Origin: Vibrio sinaloensis
GTDB taxonomy: Bacteria > Pseudomonadota > Gammaproteobacteria > Enterobacterales > Vibrionaceae
DNA: 64,000 nucleotides
Assembly (NCBI RefSeq): GCF_000808535.1
Contig: NZ_JWLV01000010.1
Span: forward strand, 124,001-188,000
Direction: 5' to 3'
In this document: piece by piece, positions 1 through 8,640 of the stretch
Layout of the letters: every line of letters starts with the position of its first letter
Position numbering within the stretch: the first letter of the stretch is position 1
Program-made: the position numbers and the translations under genes
Notes under the pieces: generated by a model
Seen by the model: only the letters and a program-made list of their open reading frames with translations
Database searches by the model: none
Told to the model about the DNA's origin: nothing

Positions 1-27
1 AATAAGGTAGCGCAAAGGGGAATCACA

Positions 28-300
28 GTGAATAAAACACAATTAGTAGAAAAAATTGCAGAAAACGCAGATCTATCTAAAGCATCAGCAGGCCGCGCAC
101 TTGACGCTCTTATCGAAGCAGTGAGTGATACACTTCAGTCTGGTGATCAAGTTGCACTTGTTGGCTTCGGTACATTCAGCGTGCGCACTCGTGCAGCTCG
201 CACAGGCCGTAACCCAAAAACGGGTGAAGAAATTCAAATTGCTGAAGCGAAAGTACCTTCATTCAAAGCGGGTAAAGCACTAAAAGACGCTTGTAACTAA
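28..300 (+). CDS. hupB: DNA-binding protein HU-beta
   Basis: Small histone-like protein that binds and bends DNA without sequence specificity and helps compact the nucleoid. The 90 residues match the family length. The GFGTF segment (residues 46-50) and the RNPKTGEEI stretch (61-69) with the DNA-intercalating proline at 63 are typical, and the GKALKDACN end is like HU-beta rather than IHF. It starts with GTG, preceded by AAGGGG at 15-20. The next gene is ppiD, as in E. coli and Vibrio. Two hairpins follow the stop, so it probably has its own transcript. The promoter lies outside the window. Confidence 0.97.
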   Translation: MNKTQLVEKIAENADLSKASAGRALDALIEAVSDTLQSGDQVALVGFGTFSVRTRAARTGRNPKTGEEIQIAEAKVPSFKAGKALKDACN

Positions 301-302
301 TA

Positions 303-330
303 AAAATTGGCTTCATCGCCAATTTTGTTA
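303..330 (+). terminator. Hairpin after hupB
   Basis: Nine-base arms (303-311 and 318-326) with a six-base loop start just after the hupB stop. The right arm ends in TTTT, so this could be a first weak terminator. Confidence 0.55.
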
Positions 331-345
331 GAACCTTTTTAAAAT

Positions 346-377
346 ATGCGCATCATACTGATGCGCATTTCTTTTTC
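346..377 (+). terminator. Terminator of hupB
   Basis: A perfect ten-base stem (346-355 with 359-368, loop TAC) is followed by TTCTTTTT. It is the stronger of the two hairpins between hupB and ppiD. Confidence 0.75.
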
Positions 378-471
378 TGGTATTATCGCGCTATTCATTT
401 TTGTTTTAGTATTAGGCACATCTAAGTGTTCTCAACAATGCTGAGATGTGCGAGCGGAGAGTAGTTTAAGT

Positions 472-2331
472 ATGATGGATCGATTACGCGAAGGCGTTAA
501 CAGCATCGCGGTAAAAATTATCCTGGGACTTATCATCCTATCTTTCGTTTTTGCAGGTGTAGGAAGCTACATTGTCGGTGGCGCTGGCAACACAGCTGCA
601 AAAGTGGGCAACGTAGAAATTGGCCGTGGTGAGTTTGAGCAAGCGTATCAAAATGAACGCAACCGCATGCAAGCTCAACTTGGTGATTATTTCTCAAATC
701 TTCTTGCAGATCCTAGCTACGTAGAATCTTTCCGAAAATCCGTTCTTGATCGTATGGTCAATGATTTGCTGCTTGAGCAACATGCCGCATCTCTAGGTTT
801 ACGTGTAAGTGATGCACAAGTACGTACCATGATTGTTGAAATGCCTCAGTTCCAAGTTGATGGTAAGTTTGACCAAGAAATCTATCAGTCGTCTTTGCGT
901 CGTGCGGGTTTCACTCCGGAAAGTTTTGCGGAGTATTTGCGTCGTGATTTGGTTCGTAACCAACTCCTAACAGCGATTCAAGCGAGTGATTTCTCTCTTC
1001 CAGCAGAAGTTGAAGCACAGGCTAAGTTGTTGACTCAAACTCGTGAGGTTCAAACGCTGAGTCTACCTCTTGATGACTTCGCAGCTAAAGTAGAATTGTC
1101 GGACGATGAAATTCAAGGTTACTACGAGCAAAACTCAGAGCGCTATACACGTCCTGAACAGGTGAAAGTCGCTTACATCGAGCTGTCAGCTCAGAAGCTA
1201 AAAGATGCAATAACTGTCTCTGACGAAGAAGCTAAAAAGTACTTTGAAGAACATTTAGATAAATACTCTTCAGAAGAACAACGTCGCGTAAGTCACATCC
1301 TAGTCGAAGGTGATGACCAAGCTAAAGCACAGGCTATTTTGGATGAGCTTAACGCTGGGACAGATTTTGCAGCGTTGGCAGAAGAAAAATCAGATGACTT
1401 TGGTAGTGCATCAGAAGGCGGATCGCTAGGTTGGATTGAGCGTGATGTCATGGACCCAGCTTTCGAAGAAGCAGCATTTGCGCTGAAGAACGTGGGTGAT
1501 GTAACGGGTTTAGTCAAATCGGACTTTGGCTACCACATTATCAAGCTTGATGAGCTTAAAGGCTCGGTCGTTAAGCCATACGCTGACGTCGCGGCTCAGA
1601 TCAAACAAGAGCTGAAAGACCAACAAGCCATCGACCAGTTTTATGAACTGCAAAGCGAATTAGAGAAAGTTGCCTTTGAGTACCCTGACTCACTAGATGA
1701 CGCTGCGGCAGCTATTGACGCGAAAATTGAAACGACGGATTTTATTTCGCAAGTCGATGCGCCTGAACTGCTGAAAGCACCATCAGTGTTGCAAGCTATC
1801 CTCAGCCCAGAAGTCAAAGAAGATGGCTTGAACTCAGAAGTGATTGAAGTTGCACCTGAGCATGTCATCGTAGTTCGTGTTGAAGATTACCGTGACGAGA
1901 TGGTTTTGCCTTTAGACGATGTTCGTGAACAAGTTGTGGCGACACTGTCCAAGATCAAAGGCGAGCAGAACGCGATTGCATTGGCGGATAAGCTTGTTGC
2001 GGAACTAAAAGAAGGTAAGCAAGAGCTGTTAAACGAAAATGGTCTAGCATTCAATGACGTTCAAGCTGTTGATCGCAGTGCACCTATGGCAGATGTTATT
2101 TTCGCAATGCCTAAGCCATCAGAAGGCAAGGTTGAGTACGCTCAGGCTAAAGAGCTAAACGGAAACATTGCGGTTGTTAAGCTATCGAATGTGAGTGATG
2201 AGTTTGACGCTCAGTACAACGCGCAAATTAGTAACCAGTTGACACAGATGAATGCTCAACTCGACTTAACTGGATTGATAAGCGTTTTACGTAAAACGAC
2301 CGACATTGAGTATTTTGTAGTATCGCAATAA
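472..2331 (+). CDS. ppiD: Periplasmic folding chaperone / peptidyl-prolyl isomerase-like protein PpiD
   Basis: Inner-membrane-anchored chaperone facing the periplasm, which assists newly exported proteins near the Sec translocon. The 619-residue product has one N-terminal membrane helix (about 15-37), a SurA-like N-terminal chaperone region, a central parvulin domain (about 270-365, with the GGSLGW and FGYHIIKL segments) and a long C-terminal part. The reading frame is open back to a GTG at 448, but homologues begin MMDxLR, so the ATG at 472 is preferred. It follows hupB and precedes comEA, the usual order. Whether the parvulin domain is catalytically active is doubtful in this family. Confidence 0.95.
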   Translation: MMDRLREGVNSIAVKIILGLIILSFVFAGVGSYIVGGAGNTAAKVGNVEIGRGEFEQAYQNERNRMQAQLGDYFSNLLADPSYVESFRKSVLDRMVNDLLLEQHAASLGLRVSDAQVRTMIVEMPQFQVDGKFDQEIYQSSLRRAGFTPESFAEYLRRDLVRNQLLTAIQASDFSLPAEVEAQAKLLTQTREVQTLSLPLDDFAAKVELSDDEIQGYYEQNSERYTRPEQVKVAYIELSAQKLKDAITVSDEEAKKYFEEHLDKYSSEEQRRVSHILVEGDDQAKAQAILDELNAGTDFAALAEEKSDDFGSASEGGSLGWIERDVMDPAFEEAAFALKNVGDVTGLVKSDFGYHIIKLDELKGSVVKPYADVAAQIKQELKDQQAIDQFYELQSELEKVAFEYPDSLDDAAAAIDAKIETTDFISQVDAPELLKAPSVLQAILSPEVKEDGLNSEVIEVAPEHVIVVRVEDYRDEMVLPLDDVREQVVATLSKIKGEQNAIALADKLVAELKEGKQELLNENGLAFNDVQAVDRSAPMADVIFAMPKPSEGKVEYAQAKELNGNIAVVKLSNVSDEFDAQYNAQISNQLTQMNAQLDLTGLISVLRKTTDIEYFVVSQ

Positions 2332-2356
2332 TTTCAATGTAATTGATATATCGATA

Positions 2357-2392
2357 AAAACGGGCTGCATTTGCAGCCCGTTTTGTTTTTTT
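2357..2392 (+). terminator. Terminator of ppiD
   Basis: A twelve-base perfect stem (2357-2368 with 2373-2384, loop ATTT) is followed by a run of T residues to 2392. Confidence 0.85.
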
Positions 2393-2463
2393 GTGCTGTG
2401 TAGTTTTCAATGCAATTTCTCAGGGTAACCTCATGCCTGTATCGTTACTTCAAGGAGAGTTTT

Positions 2464-2757
2464 GTGTTCATAAAATGGTTGTTTACATTCATACTTGTTC
2501 TTTCTTTGCCACAAGTCGCGTTGGCAGATCAAAAAGTGAACCCAAAGTATGAGGGAATAGAAATTACGGTGAACGTGAACCAGGCGAGCGCAGAGGAACT
2601 CGCAGATTTGCTTACCGGAATTGGAATGAAAAAAGCGCAAGCGATAGTCGACTATCGTGAGAAGCATGGAGATTTCGAGAGCGCTGAGTCGCTAGTGGAT
2701 GTCAAGGGGATTGGTCCGGCACTGGTTGATAAAAATCGTGAGCGAATTCAATTATAA
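2464..2757 (+). CDS. comEA: ComEA-family periplasmic DNA-binding competence protein
   Basis: A 97-residue exported helix-hairpin-helix protein. Residues 1-21 form a signal peptide ending in ALA. The mature part has the NxNxASAEEL lead-in and two hairpin segments (TGIG and KGIG) of the ComEA type. In V. cholerae the homologue next to ppiD and hupB binds incoming DNA in the periplasm and ratchets it in during natural transformation. The frame is open from an ATG at 2410, but AAGGAG at 2452-2457 lies six bases before a GTG at 2464, and that start gives a clean signal peptide. E. coli has a similar gene (ybaV) at this place. Confidence 0.88.
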   Translation: MFIKWLFTFILVLSLPQVALADQKVNPKYEGIEITVNVNQASAEELADLLTGIGMKKAQAIVDYREKHGDFESAESLVDVKGIGPALVDKNRERIQL

Positions 2758-2766
2758 ATCTTATTT

Positions 2767-2788
2767 AGAGCGCGTATGCGCTCTTTTT
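2767..2788 (+). terminator. Terminator of comEA
   Basis: Seven-base stem (2767-2773 with 2778-2784, loop GTAT) followed by TTTT. Confidence 0.8.
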
Positions 2789-2895
2789 CAATTTTCCTCA
2801 ATCCTTCCTAGCACCCTTGTTCGAATACCTCTATAATTTCACGCCGATACTGAATCAGCACTATTACGCTGAACCAAACTAACGTGGAGTTAATG

Positions 2896-3576
2896 ATGTC
2901 GTCTCATACACCGGTAGTGACCGTTGATGGACCAAGCGGAGCTGGCAAGGGCACGCTTTGCATGCTTCTTTCTAAGAAGTTAGGTTTTCACTTACTCGAT
3001 TCTGGCGCGATTTATCGTGTTCTCGCATTGGCGGCAATTCACCATGGTGTGGATCTAGAATCCGAAGACGCTCTTGTTCCTTTGGCGACACACCTTGATG
3101 TTCAGTTCATTGCTGAAGGGGACCTTGTAAAAGTGATTCTTGAAGGTGAAGACGTTTCAGGTGAGCTTCGTAAAGAAGAGACAGGTATGGCAGCGTCTAA
3201 AGTGGCGGCGTTGCCGCGCGTTCGTGAAGCATTGCTTCGACGTCAGCGCGCGTTTGCTGAAGGCGTTGGTTTGGTCGCTGACGGTCGTGATATGGGGACG
3301 GTTGTTTTCCCTCAAGCAGAAGCGAAAATTTTCCTAGATGCCAGCGCTGAAGAGCGCGCTAATCGTAGGCTTAAACAGTTGCAAGGCAAGGGTTTAGATG
3401 TTAAATTTGACGACCTTTTGTGCGAGATCCAAGAGCGTGACGACCGAGATCGTAACCGCCCAGTAGCGCCATTGCGCCCTGCTGAGGATGCACTGTTGCT
3501 AGATTCTACCGTGATGAGTATCGACGAAGTGGTAGAAAAAGCACTACAATATATCGAATCTAAGCTAGTCGCTTAA
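2896..3576 (+). CDS. cmk: Cytidylate kinase
   Basis: Transfers a phosphate from ATP to CMP or dCMP in the cytoplasm, for pyrimidine nucleotide recycling. The P-loop GPSGAGKG is at residues 12-19, and the DSGAIYR and [11 protein letters not shown] segments are typical of Cmk. Length 226 residues is normal. The frame opens at a GTG (2884), but that GTG overlaps the GGAG (2886-2889), which fits a ribosome binding site for the ATG at 2896; the ATG at 2893 is also possible. It sits directly before rpsA, the standard cmk-rpsA-ihfB arrangement. Confidence 0.96.
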   Translation: MSSHTPVVTVDGPSGAGKGTLCMLLSKKLGFHLLDSGAIYRVLALAAIHHGVDLESEDALVPLATHLDVQFIAEGDLVKVILEGEDVSGELRKEETGMAASKVAALPRVREALLRRQRAFAEGVGLVADGRDMGTVVFPQAEAKIFLDASAEERANRRLKQLQGKGLDVKFDDLLCEIQERDDRDRNRPVAPLRPAEDALLLDSTVMSIDEVVEKALQYIESKLVA

Positions 3577-3679
3577 GCGGCTAGGTCAGAGCGTTGGTCG
3601 CAAGGATGATGACCGGCGAATTTAATAACCCCACGCGGTAGGAAACCCGTGGACGTTTAATTTATTGAAGATTAAATAA
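3577..3679 (+). promoter_or_regulatory. rpsA leader with weak Shine-Dalgarno
   Basis: The 103-base gap before rpsA holds a short hairpin (CCACG near 3631 with CGTGG near 3648) and an AU-rich stretch. The only ribosome binding site is GAAG at 3667-3670, nine bases before the ATG. E. coli rpsA is known to use a structured leader with a similarly degenerate GAAG for efficient and S1-repressed translation. The same mode is inferred here. Confidence 0.5.
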
Positions 3680-5350
3680 ATGACTGAATCTTTTGCTCAA
3701 CTCTTTGAAGAGTTTCTAAACGAAACAGAATTCCAACAAGGCAGCATCGTTAAAGGTACTGTAGTAGCTATCGAGAACGGTTTCGTTCTTGTTGACGCTG
3801 GTCTTAAGTCTGAATCTGCTATCCCTGCTGAACAGTTCAAGAACGCTGCTGGCGAACTTGAAGTTGAAGTTGGCGCTGAAGTAGACGTAGCTCTAGACGC
3901 TGTTGAAGATGGTTTCGGTGAAACTCAACTTTCTCGTGAGAAAGCGAAGCGTCACGAAGCTTGGATCGTTCTTGAGAAAGCTTGTGAAGAAGCTGAAACT
4001 GTTGTTGGTATCATCAACGGTAAAGTTAAAGGCGGTTTCACTGTTGAACTAAACGGTATCCGTGCTTTCCTTCCTGGTTCACTAGTAGACGTACGTCCTA
4101 TCCGTGACACTGCTCACCTAGAAAACAAAGAGCTAGAGTTCAAAGTTATCAAACTTGACCAGAAGCGTAACAACGTAGTTGTATCTCGTCGTGCAGTAAT
4201 CGAATCTGAGAACAGCGTTGAGCGTGATGAGCTTCTAGAAACTCTACAAGAAGGCGCAGAAGTGAAAGGTATCGTTAAGAACCTTACTGACTACGGTGCG
4301 TTCGTAGACCTAGGTGGCGTTGACGGCCTACTACACATCACTGACATGGCTTGGAAGCGCGTTAAGCACCCTTCTGAGATCGTTAACGTTGGTGACGAGA
4401 TCCAAGTTAAAGTTCTTAAGTTCGACCGTGAGCGTACTCGCGTATCACTAGGTCTTAAGCAACTAGGCGAAGATCCATGGGTAGCAATCGCTAAGCGTTA
4501 CCCAGAAGGTCACAAACTAACTGGTCGCGTTACTAACCTAACTGACTACGGCTGTTTCGTTGAAATCGAAGAAGGCGTTGAAGGTCTAGTACACGTTTCT
4601 GAAATGGATTGGACTAACAAGAACATCCACCCATCTAAAGTTGTTAATGTTGGCGACGAAGTTGAGGTTATGGTTCTTGAAATCGACGAAGAACGTCGTC
4701 GTATCTCTCTAGGTCTGAAACAGTGTAAAGCTAACCCATGGCAATCTTTCGCTGAAGCGCAAGCTAAAGGCGACAAAGTTACTGGTAAGATCAAGTCTAT
4801 CACTGACTTCGGTATCTTCATCGGTCTAGAAGGCGGCATCGACGGTCTAGTTCACCTATCTGACATTTCTTGGAATGTTGCTGGTGAAGAAGCTGTACGT
4901 GAGTACAAGAAAGGCGACGAGATCTCTGCTGTAGTTCTAGCTGTAGATGCTGAGCGTGAGCGTATCTCTCTAGGCGTTAAGCAAATGGAAAATGACCCAT
5001 TCAATGCTTACGTTGCTGAGAACAAGAAAGGTGCACTAGTTAGCGGTACTGTTACTGCAGTAGACGCTAAAGGTGCAACTATCGAGCTAGTAGAAGGCGT
5101 TGAAGGTTACATCCGCGCTTCTGAAGCTTCACGTGACCGCGTTGAAGATGCATCTCTAATCCTAAGCGTTGGTGACAGCGTTGAAGCGAAGTTCACAGGT
5201 GTAGACCGTAAGAACCGCGTAATCAACCTATCTATCAAAGCTAAAGATGAAGCAGAAGAGCAAGAAGCAATGGCTTCTCTGAACAAAGCTGATGAAGCTT
5301 CGTTCGGTAACGCTATGGCTGACGCATTCAAAGCAGCTAAAGGCGAGTAA
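3680..5350 (+). CDS. rpsA: 30S ribosomal protein S1
   Basis: RNA-binding protein that brings mRNA to the 30S subunit. The 556-residue product holds six S1 (OB-fold) repeats; repeats 3-6 carry the recurring [11 protein letters not shown]/[11 protein letters not shown] pattern, and each of these is followed by RxRxSLGLKQ-like ends. The first two repeats are diverged, as in the family. Codon use is strongly biased towards a few codons, as expected for a very highly expressed gene. It follows cmk and is followed by its own terminator, then ihfB. Confidence 0.98.
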   Translation: MTESFAQLFEEFLNETEFQQGSIVKGTVVAIENGFVLVDAGLKSESAIPAEQFKNAAGELEVEVGAEVDVALDAVEDGFGETQLSREKAKRHEAWIVLEKACEEAETVVGIINGKVKGGFTVELNGIRAFLPGSLVDVRPIRDTAHLENKELEFKVIKLDQKRNNVVVSRRAVIESENSVERDELLETLQEGAEVKGIVKNLTDYGAFVDLGGVDGLLHITDMAWKRVKHPSEIVNVGDEIQVKVLKFDRERTRVSLGLKQLGEDPWVAIAKRYPEGHKLTGRVTNLTDYGCFVEIEEGVEGLVHVSEMDWTNKNIHPSKVVNVGDEVEVMVLEIDEERRRISLGLKQCKANPWQSFAEAQAKGDKVTGKIKSITDFGIFIGLEGGIDGLVHLSDISWNVAGEEAVREYKKGDEISAVVLAVDAERERISLGVKQMENDPFNAYVAENKKGALVSGTVTAVDAKGATIELVEGVEGYIRASEASRDRVEDASLILSVGDSVEAKFTGVDRKNRVINLSIKAKDEAEEQEAMASLNKADEASFGNAMADAFKAAKGE

Positions 5351-5366
5351 TTTACTCGTTTTTAAG

Positions 5367-5395
5367 AAAAAGGGGCCGTAAGGCTCCTTTTTTAT
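5367..5395 (+). terminator. Terminator of rpsA
   Basis: An A-run and GGGGCC pair with GGCTCC and a T-run around a GTAA loop, with one G-T wobble. The T tract extends to 5393. Confidence 0.85.
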
Positions 5396-5413
5396 TCTTA
5401 CTCGAAAATGAGT

Positions 5414-5523
5414 AGTAATACCAATCGGCAGAAGCGGTTCAATTAAGTTGGGTTTCTAGTTGTGCAAATTGAACAAACTTTGTCTAAAATTGAAAGCAAG
5501 TGTTTGTTGGAATTGGTATTACT
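5414..5523. repeat. Small element with 12-base terminal inverted repeats
   Basis: The left end AGTAATACCAAT (5414-5425) is the exact reverse complement of the right end (5512-5523). Inside lies a second nested pair, GTTCAATT (5437-5444) with AATTGAAC (5467-5474). The 110-base unit lies between the rpsA terminator and ihfB and contains no open frame. A second element with the same ATACCAATC end occurs at 49298-49363. It resembles a non-autonomous miniature element or a folded-RNA repeat; the copy number elsewhere is unknown. Confidence 0.6.
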
Positions 5524-5561
5524 TACTATAATAAGTGATAAATTACTCTATGAGGGAAACT

Positions 5562-5843
5562 ATGACTAAGTCTGAGTTAATCGAAAGACTCTGTGCTGAG
5601 CAAACTCATCTTTCAGCTAAAGAGATTGAAGATGCTGTAAAAGACATTTTAGAGCATATGGCTTCGACACTGGAAAGTGGCGACAGAATCGAGATTCGTG
5701 GTTTTGGTAGTTTCTCTCTACATTACCGTGAGCCTCGAGTTGGGCGCAACCCTAAGACTGGTGATAAGGTGGAGTTGGAAGGCAAGTATGTTCCTCACTT
5801 TAAACCAGGTAAAGAGTTACGTGAGCGTGTAAATATCGGCTAA
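5562..5843 (+). CDS. ihfB: Integration host factor subunit beta
   Basis: Partner of IhfA; the heterodimer bends DNA at specific sites for recombination, replication and transcription. The 93 residues show the HU/IHF fold with GFGSF and the intercalating arm RNPKTGDKV. The [10 protein letters not shown] start is typical, and GAGGGAA (5552-5558) lies just before the ATG at 5562; the open frame back to 5535 is ignored. Gene order cmk-rpsA-ihfB is conserved. A terminator follows. Confidence 0.96.
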
Positions 5844-5863
5844 GTTTCTAAAACGTTAGCGAT

Positions 5864-5894
5864 AAGCGGCATTATTTAGTAGTGCCGCTTTTTT
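5864..5894 (+). terminator. Terminator of ihfB
   Basis: Eight-base stem (5864-5871 with 5883-5890), an eleven-base loop and a T tract at 5889-5894. Confidence 0.8.
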
Positions 5895-5981
5895 ATTGGC
5901 GGTTATACCGATATAAGCATGGTTTGTTCATTGGTTTTACTGCATAATCGTAACGGCTGATTTTTGCTTAGGTGATGGACT

Positions 5982-6263
5982 ATGAAAATTATAAAGATCG
6001 TTATCGTATTGGCTCTGTTTTTAGTGGCATTAGCATTAGGCTCTCAGAACCAAGCGATTGTTAACTTCAATTACTTAATTGCTCAAGGTGAGTTTCACCT
6101 CTCTACGCTTCTAGGCGTCGTATTTGTGACTGGTTTTGCTATATCTTGGTTAATATTTGGCAGTTTGCACCTTAAGTCTCAACTTCAAGTAAGAAAGCTG
6201 AAGAAGCAGGTAAAAAAACTTTCTCCAGCCACTGAGCAAGCTACCCAGGTCAAAGCTTCTTAA
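5982..6263 (+). CDS. lapA: LapA-family inner-membrane protein
   Basis: Small 93-residue membrane protein with two hydrophobic helices (about 4-22 and 40-61) separated by the SQNQAIVNFNYLIAQGEF segment typical of the DUF1049/LapA family, and a basic C-terminal tail. In E. coli LapA works with LapB in control of lipopolysaccharide synthesis. The next gene is lapB, 25 bases downstream, so the two are probably cotranscribed. Confidence 0.92.
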   Translation: MKIIKIVIVLALFLVALALGSQNQAIVNFNYLIAQGEFHLSTLLGVVFVTGFAISWLIFGSLHLKSQLQVRKLKKQVKKLSPATEQATQVKAS

Positions 6264-6288
6264 GTTACGCAGGTAGGCTCTCCACTCG

Positions 6289-7458
6289 ATGTTAGAAATA
6301 CTCTTCTTGTTGTTACCTATCGCCGCTGCATACGGCTGGTATATGGGTAATCGCAGTGCCCAACAAGACAAGCAGAAACACTCTAATCAAATATCCCGTC
6401 AATACGTGACGGGTCTTAACCTTCTTCTTTCTGACCAATCAGACAAAGCAGTAGACCACTTTATAGAACTACTTCAAGTTGATAACGAAACAATTGATAC
6501 ACACTTAGCGTTGGGTAACTTGTTTCGATCACGAGGAGAAGTTGATCGTGCCATCCGCATACACCAGAATTTAATCTCACGCTCTGGTCTCACTATCGAC
6601 CAAAAAAATATCGCCCTGCAACAATTAGCCAAAGATTACATGGTTTCTGGCTTTCTTGATCGTGCGGAAAAAATCTTTGAACAGCTAGTCGAAGAGCCAG
6701 ATCATCGTGAGGCAGCCTTACAGCAATTGGTTTCTATCTACCAGCAAACTAGGGAGTGGTCTAAAGCTATCCACTATGCGACGCTTCTGGTTAAGATGGG
6801 GCGTAAGCGGATGCGCAACAGCATTGCACACTTTTGGTGTGAACTGGCGATGCAAGAAAAGGCTGATGGTAATCAAGCGAAAGCTTTACAGCACTTTAGA
6901 AAAGCGCTCAGCGAGGACCCCAAATGTGTCAGGGCGAGTATAGCACTAGGCAAAACCTACTTAGAAAATGAAGACTATCGAAGTGCTATCAAGCATTTTG
7001 AAATGGTACTAGAACAAGATAGCGACTTCGTCAGTGAAGTACTACCGATTCTTGCCGATTGCTATCATCATTTAGGCTCAGAAGACGAGCTACTCGAGTT
7101 CCTTCGTCAATGTATTGTTAATAAAGCGGGCGCTTCTGCTGAATTGATGCTGGCTCAATTGGTAGCAAAGCATGAAGGTTCAGGATCTGCACAGGAATTG
7201 TTGACCCGACAGTTAGTGAAAAACCCGACGATGAAAGGGTTTTATCGCTTGATTGACTATCACTTGGCTGAAGCAGAAGAAGGTCGAGCGAAAGCGAGCT
7301 TGGCTACGTTGCAAAAGCTCGTTGGAGAACAAATGAAGGTAAAGCCTCATTATCGATGTCGTAAATGTGGCTTTTCGACTCACTCTATGTATTGGCACTG
7401 TCCATCGTGTAAAGGGTGGGGGACCATCAAGCCTATTAGAGGTTTAGATGGAGAATAA
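6289..7458 (+). CDS. lapB: Lipopolysaccharide assembly protein LapB (YciM)
   Basis: Inner-membrane-anchored adaptor that, in E. coli, controls degradation of LpxC by FtsH and so balances lipopolysaccharide with phospholipid synthesis. Residues 2-20 form the membrane anchor; tetratricopeptide repeats fill about 40-340; the C-terminus has a rubredoxin-like metal site with C357, C360, C371 and C374. The length, 389 residues, equals that of the E. coli protein. It lies between lapA and pyrF, as in E. coli. Confidence 0.95.
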   Translation: MLEILFLLLPIAAAYGWYMGNRSAQQDKQKHSNQISRQYVTGLNLLLSDQSDKAVDHFIELLQVDNETIDTHLALGNLFRSRGEVDRAIRIHQNLISRSGLTIDQKNIALQQLAKDYMVSGFLDRAEKIFEQLVEEPDHREAALQQLVSIYQQTREWSKAIHYATLLVKMGRKRMRNSIAHFWCELAMQEKADGNQAKALQHFRKALSEDPKCVRASIALGKTYLENEDYRSAIKHFEMVLEQDSDFVSEVLPILADCYHHLGSEDELLEFLRQCIVNKAGASAELMLAQLVAKHEGSGSAQELLTRQLVKNPTMKGFYRLIDYHLAEAEEGRAKASLATLQKLVGEQMKVKPHYRCRKCGFSTHSMYWHCPSCKGWGTIKPIRGLDGE

Positions 7459-7487
7459 TGAATTTGATTGGGCTTCCAATCGTAATG

Positions 7488-7514
7488 AGCAGCGGTGATC
7501 CCGCTGCTTTTTTT
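7488..7514 (+). terminator. Terminator of lapAB
   Basis: Eight-base GC-rich stem (7488-7495 with 7501-7508) followed by seven T residues. Confidence 0.85.
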
Positions 7515-7543
7515 AGGCATGTTAATACTAGTTAGGAGATGAA

Positions 7544-8248
7544 ATGATTGACCAAAAAGTTATTGTTGCGCTGGATTATGACAACCAAGCTGACGCACTT
7601 GCTTTTGTAGATCGAATCGACCCCAGCTCTTGTCGACTAAAAGTCGGTAAAGAAATGTTTACCTTGTTTGGTCCTGATTTCGTTAAAGAGCTTCATAAAC
7701 GTGGCTTCTCCGTATTTCTTGATTTGAAATTCCACGACATCCCAAATACATGCTCTAAAGCCGTCCGCGCGGCTGCAGAGTTGGGGGTCTGGATGGTGAA
7801 TGTTCATGCGAGCGGTGGTGAACGAATGATGACAGCATCACGCGAAATTCTTGAACCCTACGGAAAGGAACGACCATTGCTTATTGGGGTTACAGTACTA
7901 ACCAGCATGGAACAGAGTGATTTGGCTGGCGTAGGGTTAAACGTTGAGCCACAAGACCATGTTATTCGACTGGCGACGTTGACGAAGGACTCAGGTCTTG
8001 ATGGTGTTGTTTGCTCAGCTCAGGAAGCATCTATGCTAAAACAGGCGCTCGGCCAAGAATTTAAACTTGTTACACCAGGCATTCGACCTACGGGTGCTGC
8101 TGTTGGTGACCAGAAACGTATCATGACACCAGTGGATGCGGTTCAGTCAGGTTCGGACTACTTGGTGATTGGTCGACCTATTACTCAAGCAGAAAACCCT
8201 GAAAAAGTATTAACTAGTATTAACAACGAATTGTTACAACTAAAATAA
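7544..8248 (+). CDS. pyrF: Orotidine 5'-phosphate decarboxylase
   Basis: Final step of UMP synthesis, decarboxylating orotidine monophosphate in the cytoplasm. The TIM-barrel protein of 234 residues has the catalytic [10 protein letters not shown] motif with D60, K62 and D65, and the C-terminal phosphate-binding VIGRPIT. AGGAG stands before the ATG. It follows lapB as in E. coli, but a terminator between the two suggests separate transcription. Confidence 0.97.
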   Translation: MIDQKVIVALDYDNQADALAFVDRIDPSSCRLKVGKEMFTLFGPDFVKELHKRGFSVFLDLKFHDIPNTCSKAVRAAAELGVWMVNVHASGGERMMTASREILEPYGKERPLLIGVTVLTSMEQSDLAGVGLNVEPQDHVIRLATLTKDSGLDGVVCSAQEASMLKQALGQEFKLVTPGIRPTGAAVGDQKRIMTPVDAVQSGSDYLVIGRPITQAENPEKVLTSINNELLQLK

Positions 8249-8272
8249 CAAATAAAAACTCCAAATATCATG

Positions 8273-8316
8273 GCCTAAACGAATCAAATGAATGAAGCAA
8301 TCGTTTAGGCTTTTTT
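8273..8316 (+). terminator. Terminator of pyrF
   Basis: Ten-base perfect stem (8273-8282 with 8301-8310) with an 18-base loop, followed by six T residues. Confidence 0.82.
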
Positions 8317-8558
8317 GGCTTAGCATAAAGTTCTACAAACTCTCGCTTTATAACCTTACCTGATAACTTATCTTGTCACTAATTACTCGTTTATCCTTAA
8401 AAATCCAGTATTCTGAGGCACAACGCAAAGTCGATGTTATCTTTACGTCAAAACTTTGTAGAAAGTATGACGTAAGTCGATAAAAATCGACAAAATTGAT
8501 AAATTCGTTTTATAGATTTGAAAACATCGATTATCGTCAACAGATTAATGTCACAGAT

Positions 8559-8581
8559 ACTGGTTATACCAGTTGTATATT
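8559..8581. promoter_or_regulatory. Possible promoter and operator of the peptide transporter operon
   Basis: A perfect dyad ACTGGT-TAT-ACCAGT (8559-8573) directly precedes a -10-like TATATT (8576-8581). If the -10 box is real, the dyad fills the promoter spacer, where a repressor or MerR-type regulator would act. No clear -35 box is seen. The assignment is tentative. Confidence 0.3.
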
Positions 8582-8640
8582 CTAATAAGTCACAGGATGT
8601 GATGACACTTTAATTAGTAATTGGTACGGAGTATTTCCAA

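Larger units (their letters stand above)
8249..8640 (+). other. Intergenic region before the peptide transporter operon
   Basis: These 392 bases hold the pyrF terminator at the left and then an AT-rich stretch with no convincing open frame. Two perfect short dyads are present: GTCGAT and ATCGAC separated by four bases (8476-8491), and ACTGGT and ACCAGT separated by three bases (8559-8573). A possible -10 box TATATT is at 8576-8581. GGAG at 8628-8631 serves the TTG start at 8641. Confidence 0.6.
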
